A DNA stretch of 64,000 nucleotides, from assembly GCF_016742135.1 (NCBI RefSeq), contig NZ_JACVCG010000004.1, positions 62,001-126,000 of the forward strand, in the 5' to 3' direction. Shown here one piece after another: positions 41,185-50,387 of the stretch. The stretch is from Brevundimonas sp. (GTDB lineage: Bacteria; Pseudomonadota; Alphaproteobacteria; Caulobacterales; Caulobacteraceae). The number at the start of each line of letters is the position of its first letter. The stretch's first letter is position 1. The position numbers were made by a program, and so were the translations under genes. The notes under the pieces were generated by a model that saw only the letters and a list, made by a program, of their open reading frames with translations, was not told the DNA's origin and ran no database searches.

Positions 41185-42338
41185 CGGGTGTGGAACGGCC
41201 GTCGGAGCGGCCGGCACGACCGTGGTTCTCGTCGGGCCCGACGGCCAAGCGGCCGGGGTGGTCGATCGAGGCCTTGCCGACGGACCTGTTGGGTCGGGGC
41301 ATTCGCGCACCCGAGGTCGTGGCGCGGTTTGCTGAGGGCCTGGCCCTGACCCGCAAGGTTCTTGGGGTGCCGCACGACTGGGCGCTGGTCTATGTGCCCG
41401 GATCGGACACGGGGGCGGTCGAGGCGGCGCTGTGGAACCTGCTGGGTGAGCGGCCGGTGCAGGTCATGGCGTTCGAGAATTTCGGCAAGGTCTGGGCCAC
41501 CGATGTGCGCGATCATCTGGGGCTGGAGCCCGAGATCCTGGACGCGGCGTGGGGGCGGTTCCCGGATGTGAACCGGGTGGACCCTGGGGCCGATCTGGTC
41601 TTTCCGTGGAACGGCACGACCTCGGGCGTGTGCGCGCCCGGTGCAGACTGGATCGCGACGGACCGTGAGGGTCTGGTGATCTGCGATGCGACCTCGGCGG
41701 CCTTTGCCATGCCCCTGCCGTGGGAGCGGCTGGATGTCGTCACCTTCAGCTTCCAGAAGGCGTTGGGCGGCGAGGCGGGGCTGGGGGTGGCGGCGCTGTC
41801 GCCCCGGGCCATTGCCCGACTGGACCGGTATGCGCCGCCCCGGCCGGTACCCAAGGTTCTGAGGCTTCGGAACGACCAGGGCTTTGACCGGGCGCTGGCG
41901 ACCGGATCGATGATCAACACCTTTTCCGTCCTGACGCTGGAGGACTGGATCGACGCCCTTGAGTGGGCCGAGCGCGTGGGCGGGCTCAAGACCCTGATCG
42001 CGCGAACCGGGGCCAATGCGGCAGCGCTGGGCGCCTGGGTCGAGCGGACGGACTGGATTGACTGGCTGGCCGAGGAACCGGGGACGCGTTCGACGACGTC
42101 AGTCTGCCTGAAGATCGTCGACCCACGCGTCGTGGCCATGGGCGAGGACAGCCGTCGCGATCTGGTTACGCGCATGAAGGCTCTGCTGGAGGCCGAGGGC
42201 GCGGCCTTCGATGTCGAGGGCCACCGCAATGCGCCAGCGGGCCTGCGGGTCTGGTGCGGCTGCACGGTGGACACCGCCGACATCGAGGCTTTGACGCCGT
42301 GGCTGGACTGGGCATTTGCGACGGCGATCGCTGAATAA
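41181..42338 (+). CDS. serC: phosphoserine aminotransferase
   Basis: Converts 3-phosphohydroxypyruvate to phosphoserine, step two of serine synthesis. The class V aminotransferase fold of the archaeal/alphaproteobacterial SerC branch is visible: FSSGPTAKRPGWSIEAL, VPGSDTGAVEAALWNLLG, FPWNGTTSGVCAPGADW, PLP lysine in VTFSFQKALGGEAG (Lys193), and NDQGFDRALATGSMINTFS. 385 residues. The serA partner is not adjacent; purA follows after 74 bases. Confidence 0.93.
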   Translation: MTGVERPSERPARPWFSSGPTAKRPGWSIEALPTDLLGRGIRAPEVVARFAEGLALTRKVLGVPHDWALVYVPGSDTGAVEAALWNLLGERPVQVMAFENFGKVWATDVRDHLGLEPEILDAAWGRFPDVNRVDPGADLVFPWNGTTSGVCAPGADWIATDREGLVICDATSAAFAMPLPWERLDVVTFSFQKALGGEAGLGVAALSPRAIARLDRYAPPRPVPKVLRLRNDQGFDRALATGSMINTFSVLTLEDWIDALEWAERVGGLKTLIARTGANAAALGAWVERTDWIDWLAEEPGTRSTTSVCLKIVDPRVVAMGEDSRRDLVTRMKALLEAEGAAFDVEGHRNAPAGLRVWCGCTVDTADIEALTPWLDWAFATAIAE

Positions 42339-42412
42339 TCGCCGGACTTGAGGCGACACCGGACGATTCCCCGGCTATAGGCTCGGCCCGCGTTGGAAGC
42401 GGAGATTGACCC

Positions 42413-43705
42413 TTGGCGAATGTGACCGTGGTCGGAGCCCAGTGGGGCGACGAAGGCAAAGGCAAGATCGTCGACTGGCTGTCGAACCGGGCCGACTGGG
42501 TCGTGCGGTTCCAGGGGGGTCACAATGCCGGTCACACCCTGGTCGTCGGCGATGTCACCTACAAGCTGAGCCTGCTGCCGTCGGGCGTGGTGCAGGGCAA
42601 GCCGTCGGTGATCGGCAATGGCGTGGTCATCGATCCGTGGGCTTTGCGCGACGAGATCGCGCGGATCGAGGCGCAGGGTGTCAGGATCACGCCCGAACTG
42701 CTGACCATTGCCGAGACCGCCTGCTTGATCCTGCCGCTGCACCGGGATCTGGATCAGGCGCGCGAGGCGCAGGCGGGCACGACCAAGATCGGCACGACCG
42801 GGCGGGGGATCGGTCCGGCCTATGAGGACAAGGTCGGGCGGCGGGCAATCCGCGTGGGGGACCTGACCGATCCCGAGGCGCTGGACGCCAAGATCGACCG
42901 TCTGCTGGCGCACCACAACGCCTTGAGGAAGGGGCTGGATTTGCCCGAGGTGAATGTGCCCGCGCTGAAGGCCGAGCTTCTGGTGATCGCGCCCGACGTG
43001 TTGAAATATGCGGGCCAGCCGGTGTGGCGGCTACTGGATAAGGCCCACCGAGACGGCAAGCGCATCCTGTTCGAGGGCGCTCAAGGGTCGCTGCTGGACG
43101 TGGATCACGGCACCTATCCCTATGTGACCAGCTCGAACACCGTGGCGGGACAGGCTGCGGCGGGCTCGGGCCTGGGCCCCCGGTCGGTCGGCTATGTGCT
43201 GGGGATCGTGAAGGCCTATACGACGCGGGTCGGAGAGGGACCGTTCCCGACCGAATTGTTTGATGATCACGGGCGGCGCATTGCCGAACGTGGCCGCGAG
43301 TTCGGCACGGTGACCGGACGGCCGCGCCGCTGTGGCTGGTTCGATGCCGTGCTGGTGCGCCAGTCGATCGCCATCAACGGCATGCACGGGATCGCCCTGA
43401 CCAAGCTGGACGTGCTGGATGGCTTTGAGACGCTGAAGATCTGCGTGGGCTATCGCGTGAAAGGAGAGGCCCTGGATTATCTACCGGCGGGGCTGAAGGC
43501 CCAGGCGGAGATCGAGCCGATCTACGAAGAGGTCGAGGGTTGGTCGGAAAGCACCCAGGGCGCGCGCTCCTGGAAGGACCTGCCGGCGGCGGCGATCAAA
43601 TATGTGCGCCGGATCGAGGAGTTGATCGGGGCCCCCGTGGCGTTGCTGTCGACCAGTCCCGAACGGGACGACACCATCCTGATGCAGGATCCCTTTCACG
43701 GCTGA
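42413..43705 (+). CDS. purA: adenylosuccinate synthase
   Basis: Joins IMP and aspartate using GTP, the first step to AMP. Signatures: [69 protein letters not shown] and the C-terminal [11 protein letters not shown]. 430 residues, standard. Start is TTG at 42413 with GGAG eight bases upstream; no ATG is near the conserved N-terminus. Confidence 0.97.
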   Translation: MANVTVVGAQWGDEGKGKIVDWLSNRADWVVRFQGGHNAGHTLVVGDVTYKLSLLPSGVVQGKPSVIGNGVVIDPWALRDEIARIEAQGVRITPELLTIAETACLILPLHRDLDQAREAQAGTTKIGTTGRGIGPAYEDKVGRRAIRVGDLTDPEALDAKIDRLLAHHNALRKGLDLPEVNVPALKAELLVIAPDVLKYAGQPVWRLLDKAHRDGKRILFEGAQGSLLDVDHGTYPYVTSSNTVAGQAAAGSGLGPRSVGYVLGIVKAYTTRVGEGPFPTELFDDHGRRIAERGREFGTVTGRPRRCGWFDAVLVRQSIAINGMHGIALTKLDVLDGFETLKICVGYRVKGEALDYLPAGLKAQAEIEPIYEEVEGWSESTQGARSWKDLPAAAIKYVRRIEELIGAPVALLSTSPERDDTILMQDPFHG

Positions 43706-43709
43706 GGGC

Positions 43710-43736
43710 AAGTCCCGCATTTCAATGGGACTTTAA
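43710..43736 (+). terminator. possible weak terminator after purA
   Basis: The stem AAGTCCC (43710-43716) / GGGACTT (43727-43733) has a ten-base loop, but only TTTAA follows, so its strength is doubtful. Confidence 0.3.
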
Positions 43737-43781
43737 CGCGTTTGAGCTAGGCGTTGGGGGTTCGTTTCGCGAGGTTCCTGC

Positions 43782-44591
43782 GTGCTGATTACCGACCGAC
43801 GCCTTCTGGCGCGCCTGGAGCCCACCGTGAGCCGCGTGCTGATCGTGGACCCGAACGCGCATGCGGCGCGGCTGATCACGGACCTGATGAAAGGGCTGGG
43901 CGCGCGCGAGGTCGTGGTCGAGGCGACCGAGGCGAGGGGTCTGCAGATGGCCGGGGCGCTGGACCCGGGCCTGATTTTCATCGAACGCGGCGGCCCGGGC
44001 CTGGATGGCGAAAGCTTTACCCGGACGCTGCGCCGGTCCCATATGGCGTGCCGGCGGGTACCGGTCATCATGGTGACGGCCGAGGCCACCGCGACCACCA
44101 TCAAGGGCGCGCGCGATGTCGGGGTGCATGAGTTTCTGAGAAAGCCCTTCACCAGCGCCGACCTGATGAAGCGGGTCGAGAACGTCGCGCTGAAGCCCCG
44201 GGACTGGGTGGAGGGGGTGAGCTACGTCGGGCCGGACCGGCGACGTTTCAACTCGGGAGAATACGCCGGCCCGACCAAGCGCCAGAGCGACCGGGCCAAG
44301 GGGGCAGAGGCCGAGGCGATCGCCGTGCGGGACCAGGCCATGAAAATTCTGGCGGCGGCACTCGATCAGTTCGACAACGATCCCCCGCAGGCGATCCGCG
44401 CCATCCGCCAGCAGGCCGAGACCCTGAAGGCACTGGCGCTCAAGGTCGCGGACAGCCGGCTGGTCGTCGCCGTCGGTGCCCTGGAGGTCACCCTGGCCCA
44501 GGGCGGGACGACCAAGGCGAACGTCGCCGCGCCCATCGGCCAGCTTCTGGCCCTGCCGAAGCCGGTCCAGGGCCTGAAGAAGACGGGATAG
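43782..44591 (+). CDS. receiver-domain protein with Glu in place of the phospho-acceptor Asp
   Basis: A 269-residue protein. Residues 16-135 form a CheY-like receiver: acidic pocket residue Asp23 (LIVDPNAHA), Thr99 (IMVTAEA) and Lys121 (FLRKPFTS). At the phosphorylation position, aligned by PGLIFIERGGPGLDG against the usual [15 protein letters not shown], there is Glu68. The remaining 130 residues are helical with no DNA-binding motif (AMKILAAALDQFDNDPPQA). Glu often mimics phospho-Asp, so this may be a constitutively active or phosphorylation-independent scaffold. GAGG lies seven bases before the GTG start. Confidence 0.8.
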   Translation: MLITDRRLLARLEPTVSRVLIVDPNAHAARLITDLMKGLGAREVVVEATEARGLQMAGALDPGLIFIERGGPGLDGESFTRTLRRSHMACRRVPVIMVTAEATATTIKGARDVGVHEFLRKPFTSADLMKRVENVALKPRDWVEGVSYVGPDRRRFNSGEYAGPTKRQSDRAKGAEAEAIAVRDQAMKILAAALDQFDNDPPQAIRAIRQQAETLKALALKVADSRLVVAVGALEVTLAQGGTTKANVAAPIGQLLALPKPVQGLKKTG

Positions 44592-44609
44592 GCGCGGCGG
44601 TGGTGCCGG

Positions 44610-45497
44610 TCAGGCGTCGACCAGATTGCGCTCGGTAGCGGCCGCGCGCATGGCCTTTTGCAGCTTTTCGAAGGCCCGGACCTCGATCTGACGCACGCGC
44701 TCGCGCGAGACGCCATACTGGCCCGCCAGTTCCTCGAGCGTGACCGGGTCATCCTTGAGGCGGCGTTCGGTCAGGATGTGCTTTTCGCGATCGGTCAGCT
44801 CTTCCATGGCTTCCTGGAGGAGACCGACGCGGATGTCGCGCTCCTCGCTCTCGGCCAGCTGAGTCTCCTGACTGACGGCGGTGTCGTCGGCCAACCAGTC
44901 CTGCCACTCGCTTTCCCCGTCAACACGAAGCGGCGCGTTGAGAGAGGCATCGCCGGACAGGCGACGGTTCATGTCGGTGACTTCCTGCTCGGACACGCCC
45001 AGCTTGGTGGCGATGGCCGACAGATGCTCGGGATGCAGGTCACCATCCTCGAAGGCCGAGATCTGGCTCTTGGCCTTGCGAAGGTTGAAGAACAGCTTCT
45101 TTTGCGCCGCCGTGGTGCCCATCTTCACGAGCGACCAGCTGCGCAGGATGTATTCCTGGATCGAGGCGCGAATCCACCACATGGCGTAGGTCGCCAGGCG
45201 GAAGCCCTTGTCGGGATCGAATTTCTTGACGGCCTGCATCAGGCCGACATTGCCCTCGGAAATCACCTCGCCGATCGGCAGGCCGTAGCCGCGATAGCCC
45301 ATGGCGATCTTGGCCACGAGGCGCAGGTGGGAGGTGACGAGCTTGTGGGCGGCTTCGGTGTCCTGGTGTTCGCCCCAGCGTTTGGCCAGCATGAACTCTT
45401 CGTCCTTGCTGAGCATCGGGAATTTGCGGATTTCCGAAAGATAGCGCGACAGTCCCTGTTCAGGCGACATGATCGCGAGGCTGGGCTTGGCAGTCAT
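44610..45497 (-). CDS. rpoH: RNA polymerase heat-shock sigma factor RpoH (sigma-32)
   Basis: Directs RNA polymerase to chaperone and protease genes. About 295 residues. Region 2 contains LVTSHLRLVAKIAMGYRGYGLPIGEVISEGNVGLMQAV and FRLATYAMWWIRASIQEYIL; the RpoH box AAQKKLFFNLRKAKS identifies sigma-32; region 4 ends VTLEELAGQYGVSRERVRQIE. The ATG at 45495-45497 with GGAGGGACC upstream is preferred. A sigma-70-type promoter is at 45669-45697, leaving a leader of about 165 bases, where mRNA structure could act as a thermosensor as in other bacteria. Confidence 0.97.
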   Translation of the reverse strand: MTAKPSLAIMSPEQGLSRYLSEIRKFPMLSKDEEFMLAKRWGEHQDTEAAHKLVTSHLRLVAKIAMGYRGYGLPIGEVISEGNVGLMQAVKKFDPDKGFRLATYAMWWIRASIQEYILRSWSLVKMGTTAAQKKLFFNLRKAKSQISAFEDGDLHPEHLSAIATKLGVSEQEVTDMNRRLSGDASLNAPLRVDGESEWQDWLADDTAVSQETQLAESEERDIRVGLLQEAMEELTDREKHILTERRLKDDPVTLEELAGQYGVSRERVRQIEVRAFEKLQKAMRAAATERNLVDA

Positions 45498-45668
45498 ATG
45501 GTCCCTCCGACCTCTGAAACGAGCGGGTCCTGCGGAGACGGCCACGAGAATGTGCACCGACGCCTCACCCCTCAACAATTGACGTGGGGATCGGTTGCCC
45601 CCTTGCCTAGGGGCGCATTGTCACAGCCGCGAGGGGCCGTGGCACCGAAGCCACGATCAACTGGCGGG

Positions 45669-45697
45669 AGTATAGTCCCGGGTCCGTTTTTTTTCAA
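45669..45697 (-). promoter_or_regulatory. sigma-70-type promoter of rpoH
   Basis: On the minus strand TTGAAA, a 17-base spacer beginning with an A-tract, then TATACT. Both hexamers are near consensus, which is rare in this GC-rich window. Confidence 0.75.
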
Positions 45698-45725
45698 GAC
45701 TATCATCCCGGGGCCCGTAGCCCGG

Positions 45726-46001
45726 TCAGGCCAGAAGGTCTGCCTGATCGGGATGGCGGCGTATGTAGGCTGCGGAATAACTGCACAGAGGAACGATCTT
45801 GAGGCCTTCGCGGCGTGCTTCTTCCAGGACATGGGCGGTCAGGCGCGCAGCGATACCCCGGCCCTCCAGCGGGGGCGGGACCTGGGTAGTGTTCAGAATC
45901 AGCTGATTGCCCGCGCGGCTGTAGCCGATGAAGGCGGTCTCGCCCTTGAGGTCGAGTTCATAGCGCTGGTTCTGGGCATCATGGCGGATCGTGTCGGTCA
46001 T
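45726..46001 (-). CDS. small GNAT-family N-acetyltransferase (YidJ/CG-type)
   Basis: A 91-residue single-domain protein: RYELDLKGETAFIGYSRAGNQLILNTTQVPPPLEGRGIAARL then KIVPLCSYSAAYIRRHPDQADLL, the Acetyltransf_CG family with the acetyl-CoA loop EGRGIAARL. The acceptor is unknown. The ATG at 46001 is preferred since the conserved part starts with MTDTIRHD. It lies just upstream of the rpoH promoter. Confidence 0.82.
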   Translation of the reverse strand: MTDTIRHDAQNQRYELDLKGETAFIGYSRAGNQLILNTTQVPPPLEGRGIAARLTAHVLEEARREGLKIVPLCSYSAAYIRRHPDQADLLA

Positions 46002-46077
46002 GGGGCACCTTGGGGGGATGAGGCAGGTTTTGAAGGAAGGCGCCACCTACTATGATCGTTCCATCCGGGGGCGGCGG

Positions 46078-47085
46078 CTACAGGGCCTCCAGGCGGTCCT
46101 GAAGGCCCTGCATGTCAGCGGGAGGTTCAGTCCGGAACCGCAGAGCCTGACCGGACACGGGGTGAACAAAGCCCAGCACGGCTGCGTGGAGGGCCTGGCG
46201 GTCCAGGCCTGACGCGGCGATCGCGTCGCGGACGGACTGCGCGGGCGGACCAGACCCATAGACAGGGTCGCCGAGAAGCGGGGCGCCCTTCGATGCCATA
46301 TGCACCCGAATCTGATGGGTGCGGCCGGTGTGAAGCGTGCAGGCAACGCGGGCAGCGAGCGGCGCACCACCCGCCTTTGCAGGGTGACCAAAGGTGCGCT
46401 CGACGACGTAGTCTGTCACGGCCTCGCGGCCGCCGGTCTTGAGGACCGCCATCTTCTTGCGGTCGTGGGTCGAGCGGCCGAGGCGGCTCTCGATCCGACC
46501 GCGCTCGGGGGTCAGCGTCCCCCGCGTCAGGGCGATATAGGTGCGCTCAATGTCGTGGGCGGCGAACAGGGCGGTCAGGCCCTGATGGGCCCGGTCATGC
46601 TTGGCGGCGACCATGACGCCCGAGGTGCCCTTGTCGAGTCGATGGACAATGCCGGGACGGGCGACCCCGCCGATCCCCGACAGGCTGTCGCCGCAGTGGT
46701 GGAGCAGGGCGTTGACCAGGGTGCCCGTCTCGCTGCCCGGCGCGGGATGGGTGGCCATGCCCGCAGGTTTGTCGACCACGATCAGGTGTTCGTCCTCGAA
46801 CAGGACGGTGAGGGGCAGGTCCTCGGGCAGCGGGTCCGCAGCAACCGGGGCGGGCATCAGGACGCGGTAGATCCCCGGCTCGGCGGATCGCGATCCGGAC
46901 GAAACGATGCGGCCGTCGAGGGTTACGGCCCCTGCCGCGATCAGGGCTTGAAGTCGCGCGCGCGAGACATCGGGCAGGGCCTCGCTGAGCGCCTTGTCCA
47001 GCCGCGGCTGGCGGGCGTCGAGCCGGACCTCGAGCACGGTCGCCCCGTCAAGGTCTTCATCAAGGTCAGGAACGGGCGCGGGCAT
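46078..47085 (-). CDS. rluD: RluA/RluD-family 23S rRNA pseudouridine synthase
   Basis: RluD modifies uridines in helix 69 of 23S rRNA. An N-terminal S4 RNA-binding domain (RLDKALSEALPDVSRARLQALIAAGAVTLDG) precedes the catalytic domain with DEHLIVVDKPAGMATHP and the nucleophile Asp151 in GIVHRLDKGTSGVMVAAK, then HTGRTHQIRVHMA. 335 residues. The ATG at 47085 is chosen; the frame upstream has no similarity. RluC or RluA specificity cannot be excluded. Confidence 0.9.
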   Translation of the reverse strand: MPAPVPDLDEDLDGATVLEVRLDARQPRLDKALSEALPDVSRARLQALIAAGAVTLDGRIVSSGSRSAEPGIYRVLMPAPVAADPLPEDLPLTVLFEDEHLIVVDKPAGMATHPAPGSETGTLVNALLHHCGDSLSGIGGVARPGIVHRLDKGTSGVMVAAKHDRAHQGLTALFAAHDIERTYIALTRGTLTPERGRIESRLGRSTHDRKKMAVLKTGGREAVTDYVVERTFGHPAKAGGAPLAARVACTLHTGRTHQIRVHMASKGAPLLGDPVYGSGPPAQSVRDAIAASGLDRQALHAAVLGFVHPVSGQALRFRTEPPADMQGLQDRLEAL

Positions 47086-47192
47086 GAATCCGGCGACCTT
47101 ATCATGCGCCGTGGCACGCGATAGCCAGGGTGGAATTTGCCGGGAAGCTTGACCTTGGGCATGGTGGCGCTCGTCCAACCGGGGAGGGTGAG

Positions 47193-47828
47193 ATGAGCCG
47201 CATTTTTCTGGCATGCGCGGGCGGGGCCGCGCTGCTGTTGCTCGGCAGTTGCGCGACCATGAGCGAGGCGCAGTGCCTGGCGGGTGCCTGGGGCGAGCAA
47301 GGCTATAAGGACGGCTATGCCGGACTGCCCGAAAGCCGGCTGGAGGCCCATGCCGAGGCCTGCGCCAAATACGGGGTGGTGCCGGACTCCCGCGCCTATT
47401 TCTCGGCGCGCGAGGACGGGCTACGCGGCTATTGCGTGCCCGAGCGGGGCTTTGCCGAGGCGGTCCGGGGCAACAGCTATGCCGGGGTCTGCCGGGGACC
47501 GATGGAGGGGGCGTTCCTCGCGGCCTTCAGTGACGGGCAGGAACTGTACCGGGCCGAACAGGCGCTCAACGAGGCCCGTAGCCGGATCGACAGCCTGGGC
47601 GCCCGGGCCGAGGAACTCGACGAGAAGATCGCCTATTTCGAAGGTCAGGCCCGCGACCGCGATCTGTCCGAAGAAGCGCGCGAGGCCGCCCGGGCCCGCG
47701 TCCGCGAACTGCGTCGCGAACGCGAGGACACGATCCGCGAGTGGCGGCGGGCCCAGGACGAACTGGATGATGCCGAACGCCGTGCGCGTGACGTGCGCTA
47801 CTATTTCCAGGGCCGCTACAGCTGGTGA
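47193..47828 (+). CDS. DUF2799 lipoprotein
   Basis: A 211-residue protein. Lipobox LLLGSCATM gives a lipid-anchored cysteine. DUF2799 pattern: AQCLAGAWGEQGYKDGYAGLPESRLEAHAEACAKYGVVPD and LRGYCVPERGFAEAVRGNSYAGVC. The C-terminal half is a coiled coil (ARSRIDSLGARAEELDEKIAYFEGQ). It is an envelope protein of unknown role. GGGGAGGGTGAG precedes the ATG. Convergent with and abutting fba. Confidence 0.85.
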   Translation: MSRIFLACAGGAALLLLGSCATMSEAQCLAGAWGEQGYKDGYAGLPESRLEAHAEACAKYGVVPDSRAYFSAREDGLRGYCVPERGFAEAVRGNSYAGVCRGPMEGAFLAAFSDGQELYRAEQALNEARSRIDSLGARAEELDEKIAYFEGQARDRDLSEEAREAARARVRELRREREDTIREWRRAQDELDDAERRARDVRYYFQGRYSW

Positions 47829-48911
47829 TCAGGCCGCGCGGGCCGGGGCTCCGATCTGGGGGTCCAGCTCACCCGAGGCATAGCGTTTGGCCATCTGGGC
47901 GGTCGACAGCGGCTTGATCTTCGAGGCCTGACCCTCGCAGCCGAACTGCTGGTAGCGCTCGATGCACAGCTTGCGCATGGCTTCCTTGGCCGGCTTCAGA
48001 TAGGCGCGCGGATCGAACTCGCCCGGCTTCTCGGCCAGCACCTTGCGGATGGCGCCGGTGATGGCCATCCGGTTGTCGGTGTCGATGTTGATCTTGCGCA
48101 CGCCGTGCTTGATGCCGCGCTGGATTTCCTCGACGGGCACCCCCCAGGTCTGGGGCATCTGGCCGCCGTACTGGTTGATGATGTCCTGCAGGTCCTGCGG
48201 CACCGAGGACGAGCCGTGCATGACCAGATGGGTGTCGGGCAGGCGGCGGTGGATTTCCTCGATGACATTCATGGCCAGCACGGCCCCGTCGGGCTTGCGG
48301 CTGAATTTGTAGGCCCCGTGGCTGGTGCCCATGGCGATGGCCAGCGCATCGACCTTGGTCTCGCGGACGAAATCAACGGCTTGGTCCGGGTCGGTCAGCA
48401 GGGCCGAATGGTCGAGCTTGCCCTCAAAGCCGTGGCCATCCTCGGCCTCGCCCATGCCGGTCTCGAGGCTGCCCAGCACGCCCAGCTCACCCTCGACCGA
48501 GACGCCGCAGCTGTGGGCCATCTGGGTCACGCGGCGGGTGACGTCGACATTGTATTCGTAGCTGGCGGGGGTCTTGGCGTCCTCTTCCAGCGAGCCGTCC
48601 ATCATCACCGAGGTAAAGCCGTACTGGATGGCGGTGGCGCAGGTGGCGGGGCCGTTGCCGTGGTCCTGGTGCATGCAGACCGGGATGTGGGGGTAGAGCT
48701 CGACGAGGGCGTCGATCAGGCGGGCCAGCACCACATCGTTGGCATAGCTGCGCGCCCCGCGGCTGGCCTGGATAATGACGGGGGCGTTGACCGCCTCGGC
48801 CGCCTCCATGATCGCCAGACCCTGTTCCATATTGTTGATGTTGTACGCGGGCAGGCCGTAGCCTTCCTCAGCCGCGTGATCGAGCAGTTGTCGCAGCGTG
48901 ATGCGCGCCAT
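47829..48911 (-). CDS. fba: class II fructose-bisphosphate aldolase
   Basis: Interconverts fructose-1,6-bisphosphate with the triose phosphates. 360 residues, of the Calvin-cycle-type class II branch: [34 protein letters not shown] (metal-binding His and catalytic Asp region), [28 protein letters not shown] (second metal His) and [18 protein letters not shown]. It follows pgk on the same strand with a 105-base gap containing a GTAACA-type inverted repeat. Confidence 0.96.
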   Translation of the reverse strand: MARITLRQLLDHAAEEGYGLPAYNINNMEQGLAIMEAAEAVNAPVIIQASRGARSYANDVVLARLIDALVELYPHIPVCMHQDHGNGPATCATAIQYGFTSVMMDGSLEEDAKTPASYEYNVDVTRRVTQMAHSCGVSVEGELGVLGSLETGMGEAEDGHGFEGKLDHSALLTDPDQAVDFVRETKVDALAIAMGTSHGAYKFSRKPDGAVLAMNVIEEIHRRLPDTHLVMHGSSSVPQDLQDIINQYGGQMPQTWGVPVEEIQRGIKHGVRKINIDTDNRMAITGAIRKVLAEKPGEFDPRAYLKPAKEAMRKLCIERYQQFGCEGQASKIKPLSTAQMAKRYASGELDPQIGAPARAA

Positions 48912-48946
48912 GGGTAGTCTCCTGAGCCCTGTTCTTTTGACGTGGA

Positions 48947-48984
48947 TGTAACGCGGGACCGCGCCGAAGTCACGCCGTGTTACA
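48947..48984 (-). promoter_or_regulatory. inverted GTAACA motif upstream of fba
   Basis: TGTAAC (48947-48952) and GTTACA (48979-48984) flank 26 bases. Read on the fba strand, GTAACACGGCGTGAC (48969-48983) closely resembles GTAACAAGGCGTGAT at 51472-51486 upstream of gap. Confidence 0.3.
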
Positions 48985-49016
48985 GCGCATCATCCACTCG
49001 GGCACCCGGTGTGGCG

Positions 49017-50219
49017 TCAGACGCGCAGGGCCTCGACGCCGGGCAGGGGCTTGCCCTCCATCCACTCGAGGAAGGCACCGCCGGCGGTGGAGACGAAGGT
49101 CATCTGGTCGACCACACCGGCATGGTTGAGGGCCGAGACGGTGTCGCCACCACCGGCCACAGCCGTGATGGCGCCGCTGGTCGCCAGCTGGCCCGCCGCC
49201 TGGGCCGCCTTGACGGTCGCGGCATCAAAGGGCGGCACCTCGAACACGCCCAGCGGGCCGTTCCAGATCAGGGTGCGCGACAGGGCCATGGCCTTGACCA
49301 GTTTCTCGATGGTCAGCGGTCCGGCATCCAGGATCTTCTCGTCGTCGCCGATCTCCTCACGGGCGAGGACGGTGCGGGTCTCGGTCCCCGGCTTGACCTC
49401 GGTGGCCACGACCACATCGATCGGCAGCAGCAGTTCGCAGCCTTTGGCCTCGGCCTCGGCGATGATCTCGCGCGCAGTGTCGGCCATGTCGCGCTCGGCC
49501 AGCGAGCCGCCGATGTCTATCCCCTGGGCGAACAGGAAGGTGTTGGCCATGCCGCCGCCGATGGCCAGTCGGTCCAGCCGTCCGACCAGATTCTTCAGCA
49601 GGTCCAGCTTGGTCGAGACCTTGGCCCCGCCGACGATGCCCAGCACCGGCTTGACCGGATTGCCCAACGCCGCGTCCAGCGCCTCAAGCTCGCGCTTCAT
49701 CGCCTCGCCGGCATAGGCGGGCAGCAGGCGCGCCAGCCCTTCGGTCGAGGCATGGGCCCGGTGCGCGGCGGAAAAGGCGTCGTTGACGTAAAGGTCCCCC
49801 AGCTCGGCCAGTCGGGCGGCAAAGGCGGGATCGTTCTTCTCCTCGCCCGCGTGGAAGCGGACATTCTCCAGCAGGATCACCCCGCCCGGGTCGACGTCCG
49901 CGATGGCGGCCTTGGCCTCTTCGCCTACGCAGTCATCGGCGAACCGCACCGGCGCGCCCAGCAGGCGCTCCAGATCATCGACGACGGGTTGAAGGCTCAT
50001 CTCGGGCACCCGCTTGCCCTTCGGCCGGTCGAAATGGGCCAGGAGCGCGACCTTTGCCCCCGCATCGCGCAGCCGCTGGATGGTCGGCAAGGCGGCGCGC
50101 AGCCGGGTGTCATCGGTGACCCTGCCCCCCTCCATCGGAACGTTGAAATCCACGCGAACGAGAGCGGTCTTGCCAGCGAGGTCCTTGGCGTCGTCGAGGG
50201 TGCGGAAGGTCATGGACAT
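49017..50219 (-). CDS. pgk: phosphoglycerate kinase
   Basis: Transfers phosphate between 1,3-bisphosphoglycerate and ADP. Signatures: [71 protein letters not shown] and the nucleotide site [23 protein letters not shown]. 400 residues. The ATG at 50219 (or the one two codons later) lies ten bases from AGGGAGGA, the terminus of a family-A repeat. Second gene of gap-pgk-fba. Confidence 0.97.
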   Translation of the reverse strand: MSMTFRTLDDAKDLAGKTALVRVDFNVPMEGGRVTDDTRLRAALPTIQRLRDAGAKVALLAHFDRPKGKRVPEMSLQPVVDDLERLLGAPVRFADDCVGEEAKAAIADVDPGGVILLENVRFHAGEEKNDPAFAARLAELGDLYVNDAFSAAHRAHASTEGLARLLPAYAGEAMKRELEALDAALGNPVKPVLGIVGGAKVSTKLDLLKNLVGRLDRLAIGGGMANTFLFAQGIDIGGSLAERDMADTAREIIAEAEAKGCELLLPIDVVVATEVKPGTETRTVLAREEIGDDEKILDAGPLTIEKLVKAMALSRTLIWNGPLGVFEVPPFDAATVKAAQAAGQLATSGAITAVAGGGDTVSALNHAGVVDQMTFVSTAGGAFLEWMEGKPLPGVEALRV

Positions 50220-50229
50220 ATTCCCTGTC

Positions 50230-50291
50230 TCCTCCCTCTCGCGGCGCGATGGGGAGGTGGCGCGGCGCATCTTGCGCCGTGTCGGAGGGGC
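50230..50291 (-). repeat. family-A repeat (reverse, diverged), copy A7'
   Basis: TCCTCCCTCTCGCGGCGC, GATGGGGAGGTGGCGC, a GCGC hairpin and GGAGGGGCTC follow the unit order in reverse. Outward-facing partner of A7, in the gap-pgk spacer. Confidence 0.65.
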
Positions 50292-50323
50292 TCTCACCCC
50301 GGACTCGATGCGTTGGAGAAGAA

Positions 50324-50375
50324 CTCCTCCACCACTTCGTGGTCCCCCTCCCCATCGCCGGGCGACGGGGAGGAG
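50324..50375 (+). repeat. family-A repeat A7 (forward) between gap and pgk
   Basis: CTCCTCCACCACTTCGTGG, TCCCCCTCCCCATCGCC, GGGCGACGGGGAGGAG. Ends 12 bases from the gap stop codon. Confidence 0.8.
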
Positions 50376-50387
50376 ACGCGCACGTGC

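Noticed and set aside
42346..42385. Sigma-70 promoter before purA (TTGAGG and TATAGG)
   Set aside because: The hexamers are separated by more than 20 bases, too far for a functional pair.
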